Assembly (NCBI GenBank): GCA_032988165.1
Contig: JANTQF010000050.1
Location: 103,377 to 167,376 of the forward strand
Origin: Emmonsiellopsis sp. PD_33
Taxonomy: Eukaryota; Ascomycota; Eurotiomycetes; Onygenales; Ajellomycetaceae
Reading direction: 5' to 3'
DNA length: 64,000 nucleotides
The notes below the pieces were generated by a model, which was given only the letters and a program-made list of their open reading frames with translations, did not search any database and was not told the DNA's origin. Below are positions 46,364-59,001 of this stretch, piece by piece. The position numbers were made by a program, and so were the translations under genes. Every line of letters starts with the position of its first letter. The first letter of the stretch is position 1.

Positions 46364-47167
46364 AACTGTTGATGACCCTCATCTTTGTGATTTTATCCTC
46401 GCCATCGGAGCCCCTGCGGCGCATAGGCCATTCCCCAGTTTGTTTTTAAAACTCCTGCCAACACTTGTAAATATATCAGATTTCCCGGGAGCTTCGTTAT
46501 TCCATTCTACCTATTCACATCCTATTTTCCTACCTGCCTTGTCGTGGAGAGATGTTCCGGTCGATTTGGACGGCTGATAGATGCAATTGGGGTGGATGTA
46601 CGGCGAAAGCATAATCCCCAGCAATATTCTCAAACAGACCTGGAAGCTCCTAGGCCGTGCTATGTGTTCCTGGTGCTTTATTTATCCCCGCTACATGCTA
46701 TCCTGCGGTAAATTGGCAGTATTGATAGCGTATTGCAGCCACCACGGCATACAACGGAGTTAAGGATATACGATTGACCACACAAACATTCCAATACCTC
46801 CGTACAAACCACTGTAGACTTTCTTCTCTCGTGAACTTCGCTGTCTTGAAAATTCGCCGTAGATCGTGTTCGCGACAATGGGTGGCTCCTGAGGGCGCTA
46901 ACCCGATTAGGACAGCTGGTGGGACATCCATCCATCCATCATCAATTCCAAAGTCGATAGGGACAACTTGCACTTCGACTCTCGACTCCCCAACACGCCA
47001 CGCTTCTCCCTGTCCATCTGCTCTACAGCCCCGTTTTAGAGGAGAATACAGCCGTCCAACCGCTAGCGACTGGATATACGCGCTTTCCGCCAGGTGTTCC
47101 CTTGTCCCCGAGGCCGCCCACTGGCCGCACACTCGACCCCCGAAATCACCCCCAGTAATTGCCCACC
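46364..47167. other. Intergenic region; SEC27 promoter
   Basis: The first part is the 3' end of the complex I gene. The rest is the SEC27 promoter and leader. Open frames here run antisense to each other and match nothing. Confidence 0.5.
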
Positions 47168-50066
47168 ATGCGGTTAGACGTCAAGGTGCGTGGATGGACA
47201 TTTGATTTGGGTGCTGCGTACATTCTGGATTATTTATTATAAACAGTGGCTTTGAAGAAGCGGATTTGAGGCTGACATTGTCTGACAGCGACAACTCTTC
47301 GCCCGGTCTGAACGGGTCAAGGGCATCGACTTCCACCCTACAGAGCCATGGGTAAGTTGGGACATTCCTCCGCCGCATTGTCATTGGTATTGGCATTATT
47401 CTAACGCATTTGGTAGATCTTAACTACGTTGTACAGTGGTATGCAATTCTTGTACTTTCCTGGGTGAGCGGTGGACAATGTTACTGACCCCGGACGGCAG
47501 GCCATGTATACATCTGGTCCTATGAAACACAGGCAAGCAGTGCCCTTTCAATACAGCATTACTACCTCCCGATTCTAACACCCCATTTAGTCTATAATCA
47601 AAACCTTCGAACTCACCGATGTCCCCGTCCGCGCTGGCCGCTTCGTTGCCCGGAAGAATTGGATCGTCTGTGGTTCGGACGACTTCCAACTCCGGGTCTA
47701 TAACTACAACACATCTGAGAAAATAACATCCTTCGAAGCCCACCCTGACTACATTCGATCGATCGTGGTCCACCCCACGCAACCCTTCGTCCTCACCGCC
47801 TCCGACGACATGACGATCAAGCTTTGGGATTGGGAAAAAGGATGGAGGTGTGTGCAGGTTTTCGAAGGACACGCTCACTATGTGATGGGCCTGGCAATCA
47901 ACCCCAAAGATACCAACACATTTGCGTCTGCCTGTCTTGATCGAACTGTGAAGATATGGAGCTTAGGATCACCGCATGCCAATTTCACCCTCGAAGCTCA
48001 TGAAACAAAGGGTGTTAATCATGTGGATTACTATCCGCAAGCCGATAAACCATATCTCCTTACCACATCAGACGACAAAACCGTCAAAGTTTGGGACTAT
48101 ACTACAAAAGCTCTCATTGCTACGCTTGAAGGCCACACCAGCAATGTCTCTTTTGCCTGCTACCACCCAGAGCTGCCAGTGATAATTTCAGGTTCTGAAG
48201 ATGGGACGATTAAGATTTGGCATGCCAACACATACCGGCTGGAACAGTCATTGAGCTATGGTTTGGAGCGAGCGTGGTGTGTTAGCTATCAGCGCGGCAG
48301 ACAAGGCATAGCCATGGGTTTCGACGATGGAGCGGTTGTGGTCAAGATGGGCCGCGAGGAGCCGGCTGTTTCAATGGATGGATCTGGCAAGCTGGTTTGG
48401 GCCAGACACAACGAGGTTGTCTCTACTATGATTAAGGGTGGAGATGCTACACTAAAGGATGGCGCACCTCTTTCTCTCCCTACAAAAGAGCTTGGTTCCT
48501 GCGAAATATACCCTCAAACCCTCACGCACTCAGCAAATGGCCGGTTCGTTTCCGTCTGTGGTGACGGCGAATATATTATCTATACGGCCCTTGCGTGGAG
48601 AAATAAGGCTTTTGGCCAAGCCTTAGATTTTGCATGGGGAGCCAAGGATAATAGTAACGACTACGCAATTCGGGAATCTGCTACAAGCGTCAAGGTCTTC
48701 CGGAACTTCAAAGAGAAGAGTGGTGGTCTTGATGTCGGCTTCCAAGCTGAGGGCCTGACTGGGGGCGTGTTGCTAGGTGTCAAAGGTCAGGGTGGCATTG
48801 GCATGTTCGATTGGGAGACTGGCGCTCTCGTGAGAAGAATAGAAGTTGATCCCAAGGAGGTAAGTTTTACATTTTCTTGTATACCCCAGGGCTTGAATTG
48901 ACCTCATTCCACAGGTCTATTGGTCGGAATCAGGAGAACTCGTCACTCTTGCTTGCGAAGATGCTTTCTATGTTCTCCGGTTTTCACGAGAAGACTACAT
49001 CGCCGGGCTGAACAACGGTGAGGCCGATGAGGATGGTGTTGAGGCAGCATTCGAGGTAGTTACAGATATCAGCGAATCAGTCCGGACGGGAGAGTGGGTT
49101 GGAGACTGCTTCATATATACCAACTCAACCAACAGACTGAACTACCTCGTCGGTGATCAAACATACACAATCTCTCATTTCGATCAACCTATGTACCTCC
49201 TTGGCTACCTCCCCCGAGACGGCCGGATCTACCTTGCCGACAAAGATGTTGGCGTCATCTCCTTCTCCCTCTCCCTCTCTGTCGTCGAATACCAAACGCT
49301 TGTACTGCGGGGCGACATGGAGTCCGCCAGTGAACTCCTATCCGACATTCCCGCCGACCAGATGAACAAAATCGCCCGCTTCCTGGAAGGTCAAGGCTAC
49401 AAAGACCTCGCCCTTGATGTTGCCACTGACCAAGAGCACCGTTTCGAGCTCGCCCTGAGCCTCAACAAGCTTGACATTGCCCTCGAAATCGCCCGCGCTG
49501 CGGATGTTGAGCATAAGTGGAAAATTGTCGGTGACGCAGCAATGACTGCCTGGGATCTCTCACTGGCCGAAGAGTGCTTCACACACTCCAAGGATCTCGG
49601 CTCCCTGCTCCTCCTTCACACATCGAGCAGCAATGCAGAGGGCCTGCGCGCACTTGCTGACCAAGCAATCGCCAGTGGCTCTCACAACGTCGCCTTCTCG
49701 GCCCTCTGGCAACTCGCGGACGTGGATGCTTGCATCGCCCTTCTCATCCGGACGGACCGGATCGCGGAGGCGACGCTCTTTGCACAGACTTATAAGCCCA
49801 GTCGGGCAGCTGGGCTGGCGAAGCAATGGAAGGAGAGCCTAGAGAAGACCGGTAAGGGTAAAGTGGCGAGAATTATTGGTGTTCCTCCCGGACCTGATGT
49901 AGAGGGGGCCGATGAAGAGCTGTTCCCGGAGTGGGATGAGTTCTTGAGACTTGAGATGGAGGGAGGGCCGAAGGCAAACACAGTGAATTTGCTTGATCTA
50001 GATGGGGACGAGGAGGCGAATGAGGAGGAAGTGGCTAAGGTGGAGGTTAATGGTGCTGAGGCCTAA
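47168..50066 (+). CDS. SEC27: Coatomer subunit beta'
   Basis: The WD-repeat subunit of the COPI coat, which binds dilysine cargo signals for Golgi-to-ER retrieval. Six exons, 47168-47185, 47289-47351, 47417-47438, 47501-47532, 47591-48859 and 48915-50066, give 851 aa. It begins MRLDVKRQLFARSERVKGID. Seven WD repeats fill about residues 1-300 (for example SIVVHPTQPFVLTASDDMTI, TIKIWHANTYRLEQSLSYG). They are followed by the coatomer WD-associated region and alpha-solenoid (PADQMNKIARFLEGQGYKDL, ELALSLNKLDIALEIARAAD). The tail is acidic (LLDLDGDEEANEEEVAKVE). Introns cluster at the 5' end, as in related fungi. Intron 4 starts with GC rather than GT: the exon ends ETQ (CAG) at 47532, followed by GCAAGC, and the downstream AG joins SIIKTFELTD in frame. 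Confidence 0.97.
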
Positions 50067-51371
50067 ATAAATGCATATATAAAGAGATAGGGGTTGCAAG
50101 ATTAGGGGGGATAGGGGGTTGGTTAGGTTTTGTGTGGGTGGGTGAAGCAATTTTTTTCGTTCACTGTTTCTATTTTCTATTTGTTCTTCTTCCTTTTTAA
50201 TCTTTGTCTTCTTTTTTTAAGCAGTTAGGAACCGTAAAGGTATGCTTACGCTATGCGATGTTCAATTTTTCAATCTTCAGTTTTCCAATTATCTTTCTGT
50301 CTATTCTTATTTTATCACATTTCAAGGTACTTAACCACTTGTTAGAACAAAAATGGATCCCTGGACGGAGGATATTTATATTCTAGAATTTATTCAACTA
50401 GCTGCCTCGGCTTTACACAGCTGCTACTACCCCTGAGCCCCTGGTTTTCAGCCTTGCCTGCTAGTACATCATAAGGAGAGTAGATGATCAAGGACGGATA
50501 ATTCATCCCGGCCAATACCTGCCGACTGCTTGCTGTATTCAAATATTCCCGACTGCTTGTTAGTGACTACCCAAACAAGCCACAAGATATCGCTTATCTC
50601 CTGAACATGAAGTTACATACCATATCATAAGGCCTGGCCCGTCCTCGTTCACACGCAATCTGCGAGCTAAGTTACCTATCGGGCTGGATGCTCCGTTGCG
50701 GCTGGTCTCGCCATTCTCTATAAAAACTAGATTAGTTATTAAACTAGAGCAGGGCCACCAAAAAACCAAGTACGCCCATTTGATTAACTACACTCTTCTC
50801 TTCCCCAGCCCTGCCATCCCTCACCTCCTTAACCCCCACCCTATTTTTTCAAACAATACATAGTTTATTGGTTATCCTACGCAAGAAAGCGGCACAGAAG
50901 ACCTGTCACCTTCTCTGGTGATTTAGAACTTCATGGGAATCACGGGCAGATCCTGAGGGCCCTGAGGAGCATAAATACCCCCAGACCTCTCCGCGAAATC
51001 AACCTTCTTCTGTTCACCAAGCTTTAATATTTAAATATTTATGTTGGCTAAATTCCTGCTAAAAATGGATACTTCCTGATTGGTCCGGTTAGGACAAGAT
51101 CGGCGAAGAATGAGGCAGCTTAATCCGACTCCCTGCCTTGCCCAGGCAGCACTTAATAATGCTTATGATAAAAACCATAAAACCATGTCAGGCTACTCTC
51201 TCGAATTTGCCCTGCCATAGGACTTTTCTATATTATTTCTACTCTGTCCTGCAAAAAGCGTCCTTCCTCAACTGCTTCTAGACAATGAGAGGCTCGTGGG
51301 CAACCGGTGTTTTACTTTGATTTCAAGCTTGCGGCTTTACGGTCACAAAATGTCTTATGTGAGTTGTTCAC
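50067..51371. other. Intergenic region, no supported gene
   Basis: T-rich SEC27 downstream sequence, then unremarkable DNA before the 51372 gene. Short frames such as 50560-50769 (-) have no recognisable content. Confidence 0.5.
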
Positions 51372-51944
51372 ATGGCCCATGATATCCCATTGGCACTGCT
51401 GACCTTTATCAAGTACCTGAGCAAGCCGGTGCTGAAGTTCTACTATGACCAGATCAAAAAGGCCGCGCCCTTAGAAAACGCCGTCGACAACTTCTGGAAC
51501 AACACCTTGCCCCATTATTTCATGCAGGATAAATTCTACGGTATCGAACAAGAACAGCGGTCTCTTGAAGGAGCGATCGAAGCGCGTGCAGATTGCTTCA
51601 TACGGTATATTAGACATGGTTACCCCATAAAGGTCATCCTGATGGAAACCAGAAGACGCGGTTCCGAAGCCCAACAATCTACATGGGAGCAGGCCGTTCG
51701 ACAGCTTACCAACTACTTGAAGTTAGTTCGCACGGAACAACATCAACACGCCGCTGATGAAATCCTCTACGCCGCGGTCACCATTGGAACTTATGTGCGT
51801 TTCTACTACCTCGTACCAAAGGAGCTGGAGCTAAGAGACTACAAGAGCACGCGGACCGGAGACTACTACGAGCTCAAGGATGACGAAGGCGAGGTTCACA
51901 AGATACTTACCGAGTTTGTTGCGAAAACTTATCATTGGGAATGA
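51372..51944 (+). CDS. Orphan protein, possible PD-(D/E)XK nuclease-like fold
   Basis: An intronless frame of 190 codons from ATG 51372. It begins MAHDIPLALLTFIKYLSKPV. The centre reads ...SLEGAIEARADCFI, KVILMETRRRGSEAQQ, then WEQAVRQLTNYLKLVRTEQH and LYAAVTIGTYVRFYYLVPKE. The order (acidic helix; RAD; hydrophobic strand ending E-x-R; a Q-rich helix QLTNYL; a final strand pair RFYY) resembles PD-(D/E)XK nuclease-like domains. Those are common in expanded, poorly characterised fungal families. The usual catalytic Lys of E-x-K is Arg here, so activity is doubtful. From memory, similar short proteins are scattered and duplicated in many Eurotiomycetes. Function unknown. Confidence 0.72.
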   Translation: MAHDIPLALLTFIKYLSKPVLKFYYDQIKKAAPLENAVDNFWNNTLPHYFMQDKFYGIEQEQRSLEGAIEARADCFIRYIRHGYPIKVILMETRRRGSEAQQSTWEQAVRQLTNYLKLVRTEQHQHAADEILYAAVTIGTYVRFYYLVPKELELRDYKSTRTGDYYELKDDEGEVHKILTEFVAKTYHWE

Positions 51945-53146
51945 GAAGGGCTGTGGGAATGCTTTGTTTGATGAACTGCTTGTATTCACCGTTTGTCTTT
52001 CCTTTGTTCTTGTTGCCCACGTTTCCTGCATATTCAGGAGAGCTGAAGATGCTAATTAGCTTTGTGTGTCCGCAGGCCCATTTACTTTCTGGGTTGAACT
52101 TTTGAATTCCTAAGGAGTTTCTTAGGGCTCAATATCCTTTTGAAATTGTTCAACAACAAAAAGGCTCAGCATTGTGTAATAATGACCCAAAGATTTGAAC
52201 ACTGGACATAAATTGTCCATATCCAGCTACCTGTAAATTCGGGGTACAGAGGAACATTCAATGTGTGTCGATCCATATGACGTACTAGTAGTTAGCTACG
52301 GGCCAACCTCAAGGGCTCCATGGCGACGCTTGGAATCTCCAGCTCAGTAAGATTTAGGACATCGCATTGCAACCAAGTACAGAATTCTGCCTTGACACTC
52401 GAAGCTCTCTCGATCCAGTCGATTTCAGATTGACAGACAGTGCGGACTTGGCCAGTTCTAATCGACAACTTCAGAGCTACGAGTCCTTTTCCCTTCAGCT
52501 GCGTGATCTGTGGCTACTAGTACTTTGATTGATGGTTATGCAAGCGCATCTTGGTTGAAAGAGTTCCGTGCTGGTATGTTCAGCAACCTCTGCTTGCTAT
52601 TGTTTGTACATGTACAAGGCTAAATTTACTTAGTCTACTCTGATTCTCAACGGGTCTTTGTCTCTCCTTTTCTTTTTTACTTTCTTTTCTTTTATTCGGT
52701 TGAAAGAATCAAGAGATGATATTTGTTATTTATAACCGGTCCAGGAATCTAAAAAAGGGAAAAGGAGGGGGGGAAAAGCAAAAGAGGAAAAGAATTTCGA
52801 AACTTCGAACACGGAGAAAGCAAAAAAAAAAGAAATAGCAGGCGCTTTGAGAGGTACTTCCGCGATATGATGTTGCACAGAACACAAACTAGAAAAAGAC
52901 GAGAAAAAAATTTGCAAGGACAGTAGTATCAAGGTGTAAAAAATTGACAGGCAATGAGATCAAAAGGAGATTCGTTATCGCTGTGTGTAGATGCGGGCGA
53001 GGGTGCATAGAGGTTGAACTGCCAGAGTCAAGAGGGTAGCAGGGGCCAAAACAAGAGATATGTAAAATAACATGCATGGTTGAATGGATGGTTTTTCTTT
53101 CTCTCCTTTCACCTGATCAATCGACGGTAACTTTTGGAATAAAAGC
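51945..53146. other. Intergenic/3' region
   Basis: Convergent 3' ends of the 51372 gene and ypkA. The open frames at 52726-53166 (-) lie in a purine-rich stretch and are not supported. Confidence 0.5.
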
Positions 53147-55391
53147 TCACTCAGGGATGCTTCCAAAAGACGGATCCTTCACGCTCCCACCGGCATCGCC
53201 AAGACCGGCGACGGGACGGTTATAGGACCAGCCTTTGAACTGTTGTTGCATGGTCTGTGACAAGACCGGGCCTTCAACGTAGGAGTCTGTGGGGGCCTCA
53301 GATGTGAATTCCCGATCAAAGTTTTTGGTATCAAGGGCGTCAACCTACAATCGGATAAGCTTAAGTCACAAAAATCTGGGGGGGAAACTACAACACATAC
53401 CACGTCCGGCCGGAAACTAGGCTCGTATTTTCTCTGGAGCAGCTTGCGCCAATCGATGTTGGAGAAGAAATGGTGGGCTTTGATCTCGGCAGCTCCATTT
53501 GCTCCAAGGCGACGGTTTGGATCACGGTCCAGCAGCCGGGTAAGCAGGTCTCTTGCGGCACCTGGAACAATATCCTGGCTGGGGAAGGTAAGCGGTTCCT
53601 GGAGAATCTTGCGGTACATTTCGTTTGTGTTCTCGTCGTAGAAAGGCGGAAGACCAGTCAGCATTTCGTAGAGCAGGACTCCAAGAGTCCACCAATCAAC
53701 AGCCTTGGTGTACCCATTGCCAAGCAAAAGCTCTGGGGCAAGATATTCAGGTGTACCACAAAATGCTAGTATATGTCAGCGGCGGCAAAATGCAAACGAT
53801 GTCGGCCGAAGGCCACTTACTATTTGTCCGATCCTCGTCCTTCATGTCAAGTTTGCACAAGCCGAAATCACACAGAGCAATATGGCCGCTATAGTCAAGT
53901 AGAATATTTTCAGGCTTGAGGTCACGATAGATGACCTTGAATCCGTGCAGACATTCTAGTGCGCACAGCAGCTCAGCCGTATAGAAGCGAGCTCTGTTGA
54001 TGTCGAAGCGCTGCTCTTGCTGTAGGTGATGGAACAGCTCACCACCATTGACGAAGGCCAAAACAAGGTACAACTTTTCCGGGGATTGGAAGGAAAATTT
54101 GAGGGGAACAATAAAGGGGTTGTTGATTTGAGAAAGGACCGATCTCTCCGCCAATGTGTGCGCCACTTCAGACCGAGAAATAATATGGGCCTTGCGAATG
54201 GTTTTCATTGCATAAACACGGCCGGTGTCACGTTTCCTAAAAGTATATGTCAGGATATGGTGGTACAAGACCTTGGAGAAGTAAACTTACAGAACTTGTA
54301 TGACCTTGCCAAAGCTGCCCTTGCCAACGACCTTCAAGAGCTCGAAATCATCCATTTTGAGGCTCTTTTGCCTGTTTTCGACGAACGAAACACCGACCTT
54401 GACGGATCCAGTGCCAAATTGCAGATCTAGCCATTCTGCACCGCACTGGCCCATTTGACGCTCCTGTTGTGCAAACGCCGCAGCTGCCTTTTCGCGATCC
54501 TTCTTGCTAGCCTTTGGGTCCTCCACAAATTGTCGGGGCTCTTCAAACCTTGGGTTGACCCTGCAGGCGCCCAAAAAGATATCCTCGCTTCTGCCAACTC
54601 CAGGTCTGGAAGCAGGGTTTCGAAGGTAGAGTTGAACATTGAGATCGGTAACACGAGAAACGTCGAATTTGAAGGAAGTGTTATCGCCAGCCCACAGAGG
54701 GTTTTCGGGAGTGCCAGACACAGCATCGACAAAAACCTGAAGCTTATCGAAGTCGAGGAGGGCATATGGAAGGTACTTGGCAGAATACCGGCCGTGGATT
54801 GTGGGAGCAGCATTTATCCCACCACTTGTCGACTGGGGACGTTGAGACTGTGTATAGGAGGGGGTTGGACCATGGCTTGAGTGGGAGGATGATGAATTGG
54901 GTCTGATCGAAGTAGCTCCAGCAAAGTTATTGTTGTTTGGGATGGAATTTTGGAAGTGGGCATTGAGGACCTGTTGGTAGTGGTTTGACAGCGATAGGCC
55001 CTTTCCCTCGTGTAACGTAACGATCAGAATACCGGGTTTAGCGGGAGCAGCCGGAGGAGAAACTAGAGCCTCTGAAGCAGCTATATTCAGGTATACTATG
55101 TCAGCAATAGTTCTTTCACAGGAAATCCCTGGGAGTGTTCAGAAGCAACGGCTGGGCACCCACCAATGGTATTCGATGACGTGGAAATCGAGCCGGGGAT
55201 CGAAGACGGGGCCGAGGAGTCTTCAGCAGCATCGGGCTTGATAGTAGAAGTGGACGAGGACCTAGTAAAGGAATTGGCCAAAGGAGCAAGGTGCGTGTCC
55301 TTGAGTTCTGCGGCGGAGGGTTAGCAACACCGCACCGGAGATGTGGAGAAAGGGGCCACATACTTTTGGTGAGTTTCCACGACATGGTCAT
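53147..55391 (-). CDS. ypkA: AGC-family protein kinase, Ypk1/Gad8/SGK type
   Basis: The serine/threonine kinase downstream of TORC2 and PDK1, controlling plasma-membrane lipids, cell wall and polarity. Six exons, 55391..55364, 55307..55164, 55080..54291, 54236..53821, 53765..53401 and 53344..53147, give 646 aa. An ATG two codons later (55385) gives the family-typical start MSWKLTKK and may be the real one. Residues to about 300 form the Ser-rich N-terminus and C2-like domain (KPGILIVTLHEGKGLS, WLDLQFGTGSVKVGV). The kinase domain starts near 301: glycine loop GKGSFGKV (310-317), Lys332, catalytic Asp426 in YRDLKPEN, DFG Asp444, activation-loop Thr460 in TFCGTPEYLAPE. The hydrophobic motif is Phe617-Lys-Gly-Trp-Ser621-Tyr. 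All regulatory residues are present. It is divergent from ADA2 across an 852-bp promoter. Confidence 0.97.
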
Positions 55392-56243
55392 TCTACGATC
55401 TGCTCCAAGTCAACAGTACAGCAGAGACGAGGAAGAAGACCGCCACAGGATGCTGGGAGACTGGGATGGCGGGGGTGGGAGGGGCCAATTCACGGTGACG
55501 TTCCCGGCAGGGGTAGGTTGGGGAGCGGCGCGGAGGCTGCACTCGAACCGGCTGGGGCAACGAGCGGCGGTTTGGAACGGATGAGGTAATGATGAGATCT
55601 GGACAAGAGCATCGAGGGGCAGCAAAAAGCAAAGCTGCGGACACAAGACACAGCAGACAGCCAGCAGACAGACCGACAGAGAGCAGCAGAAGAACCTCGA
55701 CACTCGCGCACTCTCAACAGTTCGTCGTCCAGCGGCCGAAGTTGGGAGTGGACGATGAGGGGGCCGTGAGCCGCGTCACGTGCCCGCCGCCGAAACGCCA
55801 AGCCACATCCGCCACCGCCAAGCCGCGGCACGTGCCCAGCCACTCGGGCCGACTTCGGTGGCTGGACAGTCACATGACCGCTGACACTGCGGTGGAGCTC
55901 TCTTCCAATCACGGCGCGTACCGCGTCTGCGCCTCCCCCTCGGGCCGGAAAAGCCTCCGTTCCGGCGTGAACAGCCGCCCTGCCGCCTTCCTTCCCGGCC
56001 GGGGAACCTCATCCATCAGCTCCATGACACTTGCGGGGGACTTTTTCTCGACCAACACACCTCACCCGCCCCGCGATCTGGCCTTGATACCCAATTTGTC
56101 TCCGTCTTCACTCCTCATACCCCCCGGCGCCCCGCTTCATCCCCGTGGGCATTCGCCATCGCGCCCTCACTACCCCGTTATATTCCCGAAACGCGACTAT
56201 CATAGTCGATGCGGCAGGCGATGAGAACGTGATCTGGCACTTC
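55392..56243. promoter_or_regulatory. Divergent promoter between ypkA and ADA2
   Basis: 852 bp between the two ATGs. It contains CACGTG at 55777-55782 and 55829-55834 and TCACATGAC at about 55870-55878, plus CCAAT in TCCAATCAC near 55906. The region is GC-rich and produces several overlapping open frames with no family match. Joint control of the two genes is possible but not shown. Confidence 0.5.
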
Positions 56244-57951
56244 ATGGGTGTTATAAGGAAAAAGACCGCCACGCGCGGCACAGAGGGCGGCACAAAATAT
56301 CATTGCGACGTCTGCTCGGTAGACGTAACCTCAACTGTAAGCCCCCGGCCTTCCCCAGCCAATGGCCCATCGAAGTTACTAACGCATCTGGGGTGCATCA
56401 GGTGCGCATTTCGTGTGCGCATAGTGCTTGCCATGAATACGACATATGTGTGCCGTGTTTTGCGGCCGGCGAAAGCTCAAAGAACCATGACCCGCGAACT
56501 CATCCATATCTAGTCATTGAGCAGAACTCAGTCCCCATATACGTGCCCGACTGGGGCGCAGATGAAGAACTTTTACTTCTAGAAGGCGCAGAAATCTACG
56601 GTTTGGGATCATGGGCGGACATAGCCGATCACATTGGTGGTTTCCGAACCAAGGAAGAAGTCAGGGACCATTACATCGACACCTATATCAACAGCTCCAA
56701 ATTTCCCCTCCCAGAACTCGCAGACCCTCAAGACAAATCGTTGCAAGAACAGATATCGAAGGAAGAGTTCCAGGCCCGCAAGAAGAGGAGAATTGAAGCC
56801 CGGAAAGAAGCCGCCAGAGCTGCTCCTCCAGCAACGCCGAAACAAAAACCAACGGCCTCTGTACCTGCCTGTCACGAAGTCCAAGGATATATGCCTGGGC
56901 GTCTCGAATTCGAGACAGAATTTGCAAACGAGGCCGAAGAAGCGGTGCAGCATATGCAATTCGAACCAGGAAATGGCCTCAACGCAAATGGGGAAATGGA
57001 TCCGGAGATGGAGCTCAAGATGACTGTCAAGGACATTTATAACTCCCGTCTCACCGCCCGAACGGAACGCAAGAAGATAATATTCGAACACAACCTCCTA
57101 GACTACCGCAAAAACACGGCCCAAGACAAAAAGCGGACGAAAGAAGAACGAGAACTCCTAAACAAAGCCAAACCCTTCGCCCGCATGATGAACCATGACG
57201 ACTTTGAAGAATTCACAAAGGGCCTCGAATACGAACACAACCTCCAACTTGCCATTGCACAACTCCAAGAATGGCGAACGATGGGTATCGGTGATCTCAA
57301 AAGCGGCGAGAAATACGAGCAAGAGAAACTACAGCGCGCCCAAAGAGCCGTTCCTCAGGGGGCATTTGACCGCATGGCCAGCTCCCGACCCAAGCCAGTC
57401 CAGATACCCGAAACCCCCTCCGCCGCCACACAATTGACCCTGCCAGAGCTCCCGTTACGGCTCCAACGTAACGGAACACAGAAATCCTCCGCACCTCCTG
57501 AACCAGCCCCGCCCATGAATGACTTCGACAAGGCCTTTGCTGCAGTCAACGGCGATCTAAATGGGGCATCGACGCCCAAGCCGACGAAAACGAAATATGT
57601 TATTCCCCCAATAAGCGGCCTGGCGCCTTGGAAAATGGAGAAGGACATTGCGCCCGATCTGCACCTGTTGACCAAAGAAGAGGTAGAGCTGTGTAATATA
57701 TTACATCTGCAGCCGAAGCCGTACCTAGTGATTAAGGAGCATATGATAAAGGAGGCGATGAAGCAGGGGGGTAGTTTGAAGAAGAAGGATGCAAGGACGA
57801 TGTGTAAGGTGAGCAATATACTGTCATTCATAACCGTCCTCTGATATTTTGCATGTGCTAACAGTCACTGATGATCACATAGATCGACGTCGCCAAATCT
57901 ACACGAATATATGACTTTATGGTTCACAGTGGGTGGATAACAAAGGCCTGA
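56244..57951 (+). CDS. ADA2: Transcriptional adaptor Ada2
   Basis: Core subunit of the SAGA/ADA histone acetyltransferase module that activates Gcn5; nuclear. Exons 56244-56336, 56402-57808 and 57883-57951 give 522 aa; intron 1 has TTACTAACG as branch site. The start MGVIRKKTATRG matches the family. A ZZ zinc finger uses Cys21, Cys24, Cys36, Cys41, Cys47 and Cys50. A SANT domain follows (about 82-128: WGADEELLLLEGAEIYGLGS...). The middle contains the conserved Ada2 helical region (TVKDIYNSRLTARTERKKII, NLLDYRKNTAQDKKRTKEER). The C-terminus is a SWIRM domain (about 430-522), with LLTKEEVELCNILHLQPKPY and, across the last intron, IDVAKSTRIYDFMVHSGWI. All three domains are complete. Confidence 0.97.
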
Positions 57952-59001
57952 AAAGAGGACCAATTTATTTCCCATTATACTTTTCCCTCGCCTCGCCGTC
58001 TTGCCGGGTAGATAATGTTGCATTCTTCCCGGCACACCCTAAGCCCTTTTGTACATCTTATTTTTTGGAATATTTTCCCTTGCATTTCCCACCTCCCGCC
58101 CCACCAGCCCATTGATATCCAACCCAGGCGCTTCCACTAAATGGAATTTCGACCCCACCACATTACTTTACGACTATGTCATGACATATTATATTTCTAT
58201 AATCGACTTATTTTTTATTACCCCGACACAGGCACATAATAGAATCTTCACAGTACATTATTATGTCCCGGACAACGCTCAGTCTACAGCATGGAGCCAA
58301 AGTCGGACCTTATGCATTGCTTTTATAGTGTGTAATGAGAAATACAAATGTTGATTAAACCTGACAGGGCGGCGGGCTGTCGTTGTATGCAACGTACCGA
58401 CACCATGAACGCAAGAGAAAATATATGGAAGTTGTAGATATTCTATTCCAAACTTGTCTGGGAAATTTGTCTACCTCTCACCACATTTTAGCAGATAACT
58501 AATCAAAGAACAATAAAGTTCGCAGTAAATACATACCATATCATCATTGATATATACCTTCCCTTGTTGCTGCTATTGTATGTCTTGATATGTTCCATCC
58601 CGCTTATCGGCAATCGGCCCTCGGCTTTGTCCCTCCTTCCTTCCCCAGATCTTGGCGCCAATTCGCCGTCCGTCCCCGCAACCGAAGTTGGAAGGTCCGG
58701 GGTTAACCACCGCGAAATAGCTTGCAGGTCCAGGCAGGTTTGACAGGCGTGGGGGATAACTGCATAGCCGAGTCTAGTGGTGAAAGCTGATGGAGAAAGG
58801 TATAAAGACCGCCCAACATCGGATTCTGCATCACAGATCCCAGCCACCGACTGATATTGTCAACACTAGTGTCGCTCAATCGATCAATCAATATATCAAT
58901 ACCCATCCCTCTACTTATAGATTCCAGCGCACACACACACACTTAACAATTCTTCCTCTAACCCCCCACCTCCTCTCTCTGCCCTCCCCCTCCTTCACAA
59001 A
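57952..59001. other. Intergenic region; promoter of the hydratase gene
   Basis: No supported gene. The last 80 bp before ATG 59002 are a C/T-rich leader with an (AC)n run near 58929-58942. Small frames at 58503-58942 (-) are antisense to the leader and unrecognised. Confidence 0.5.
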
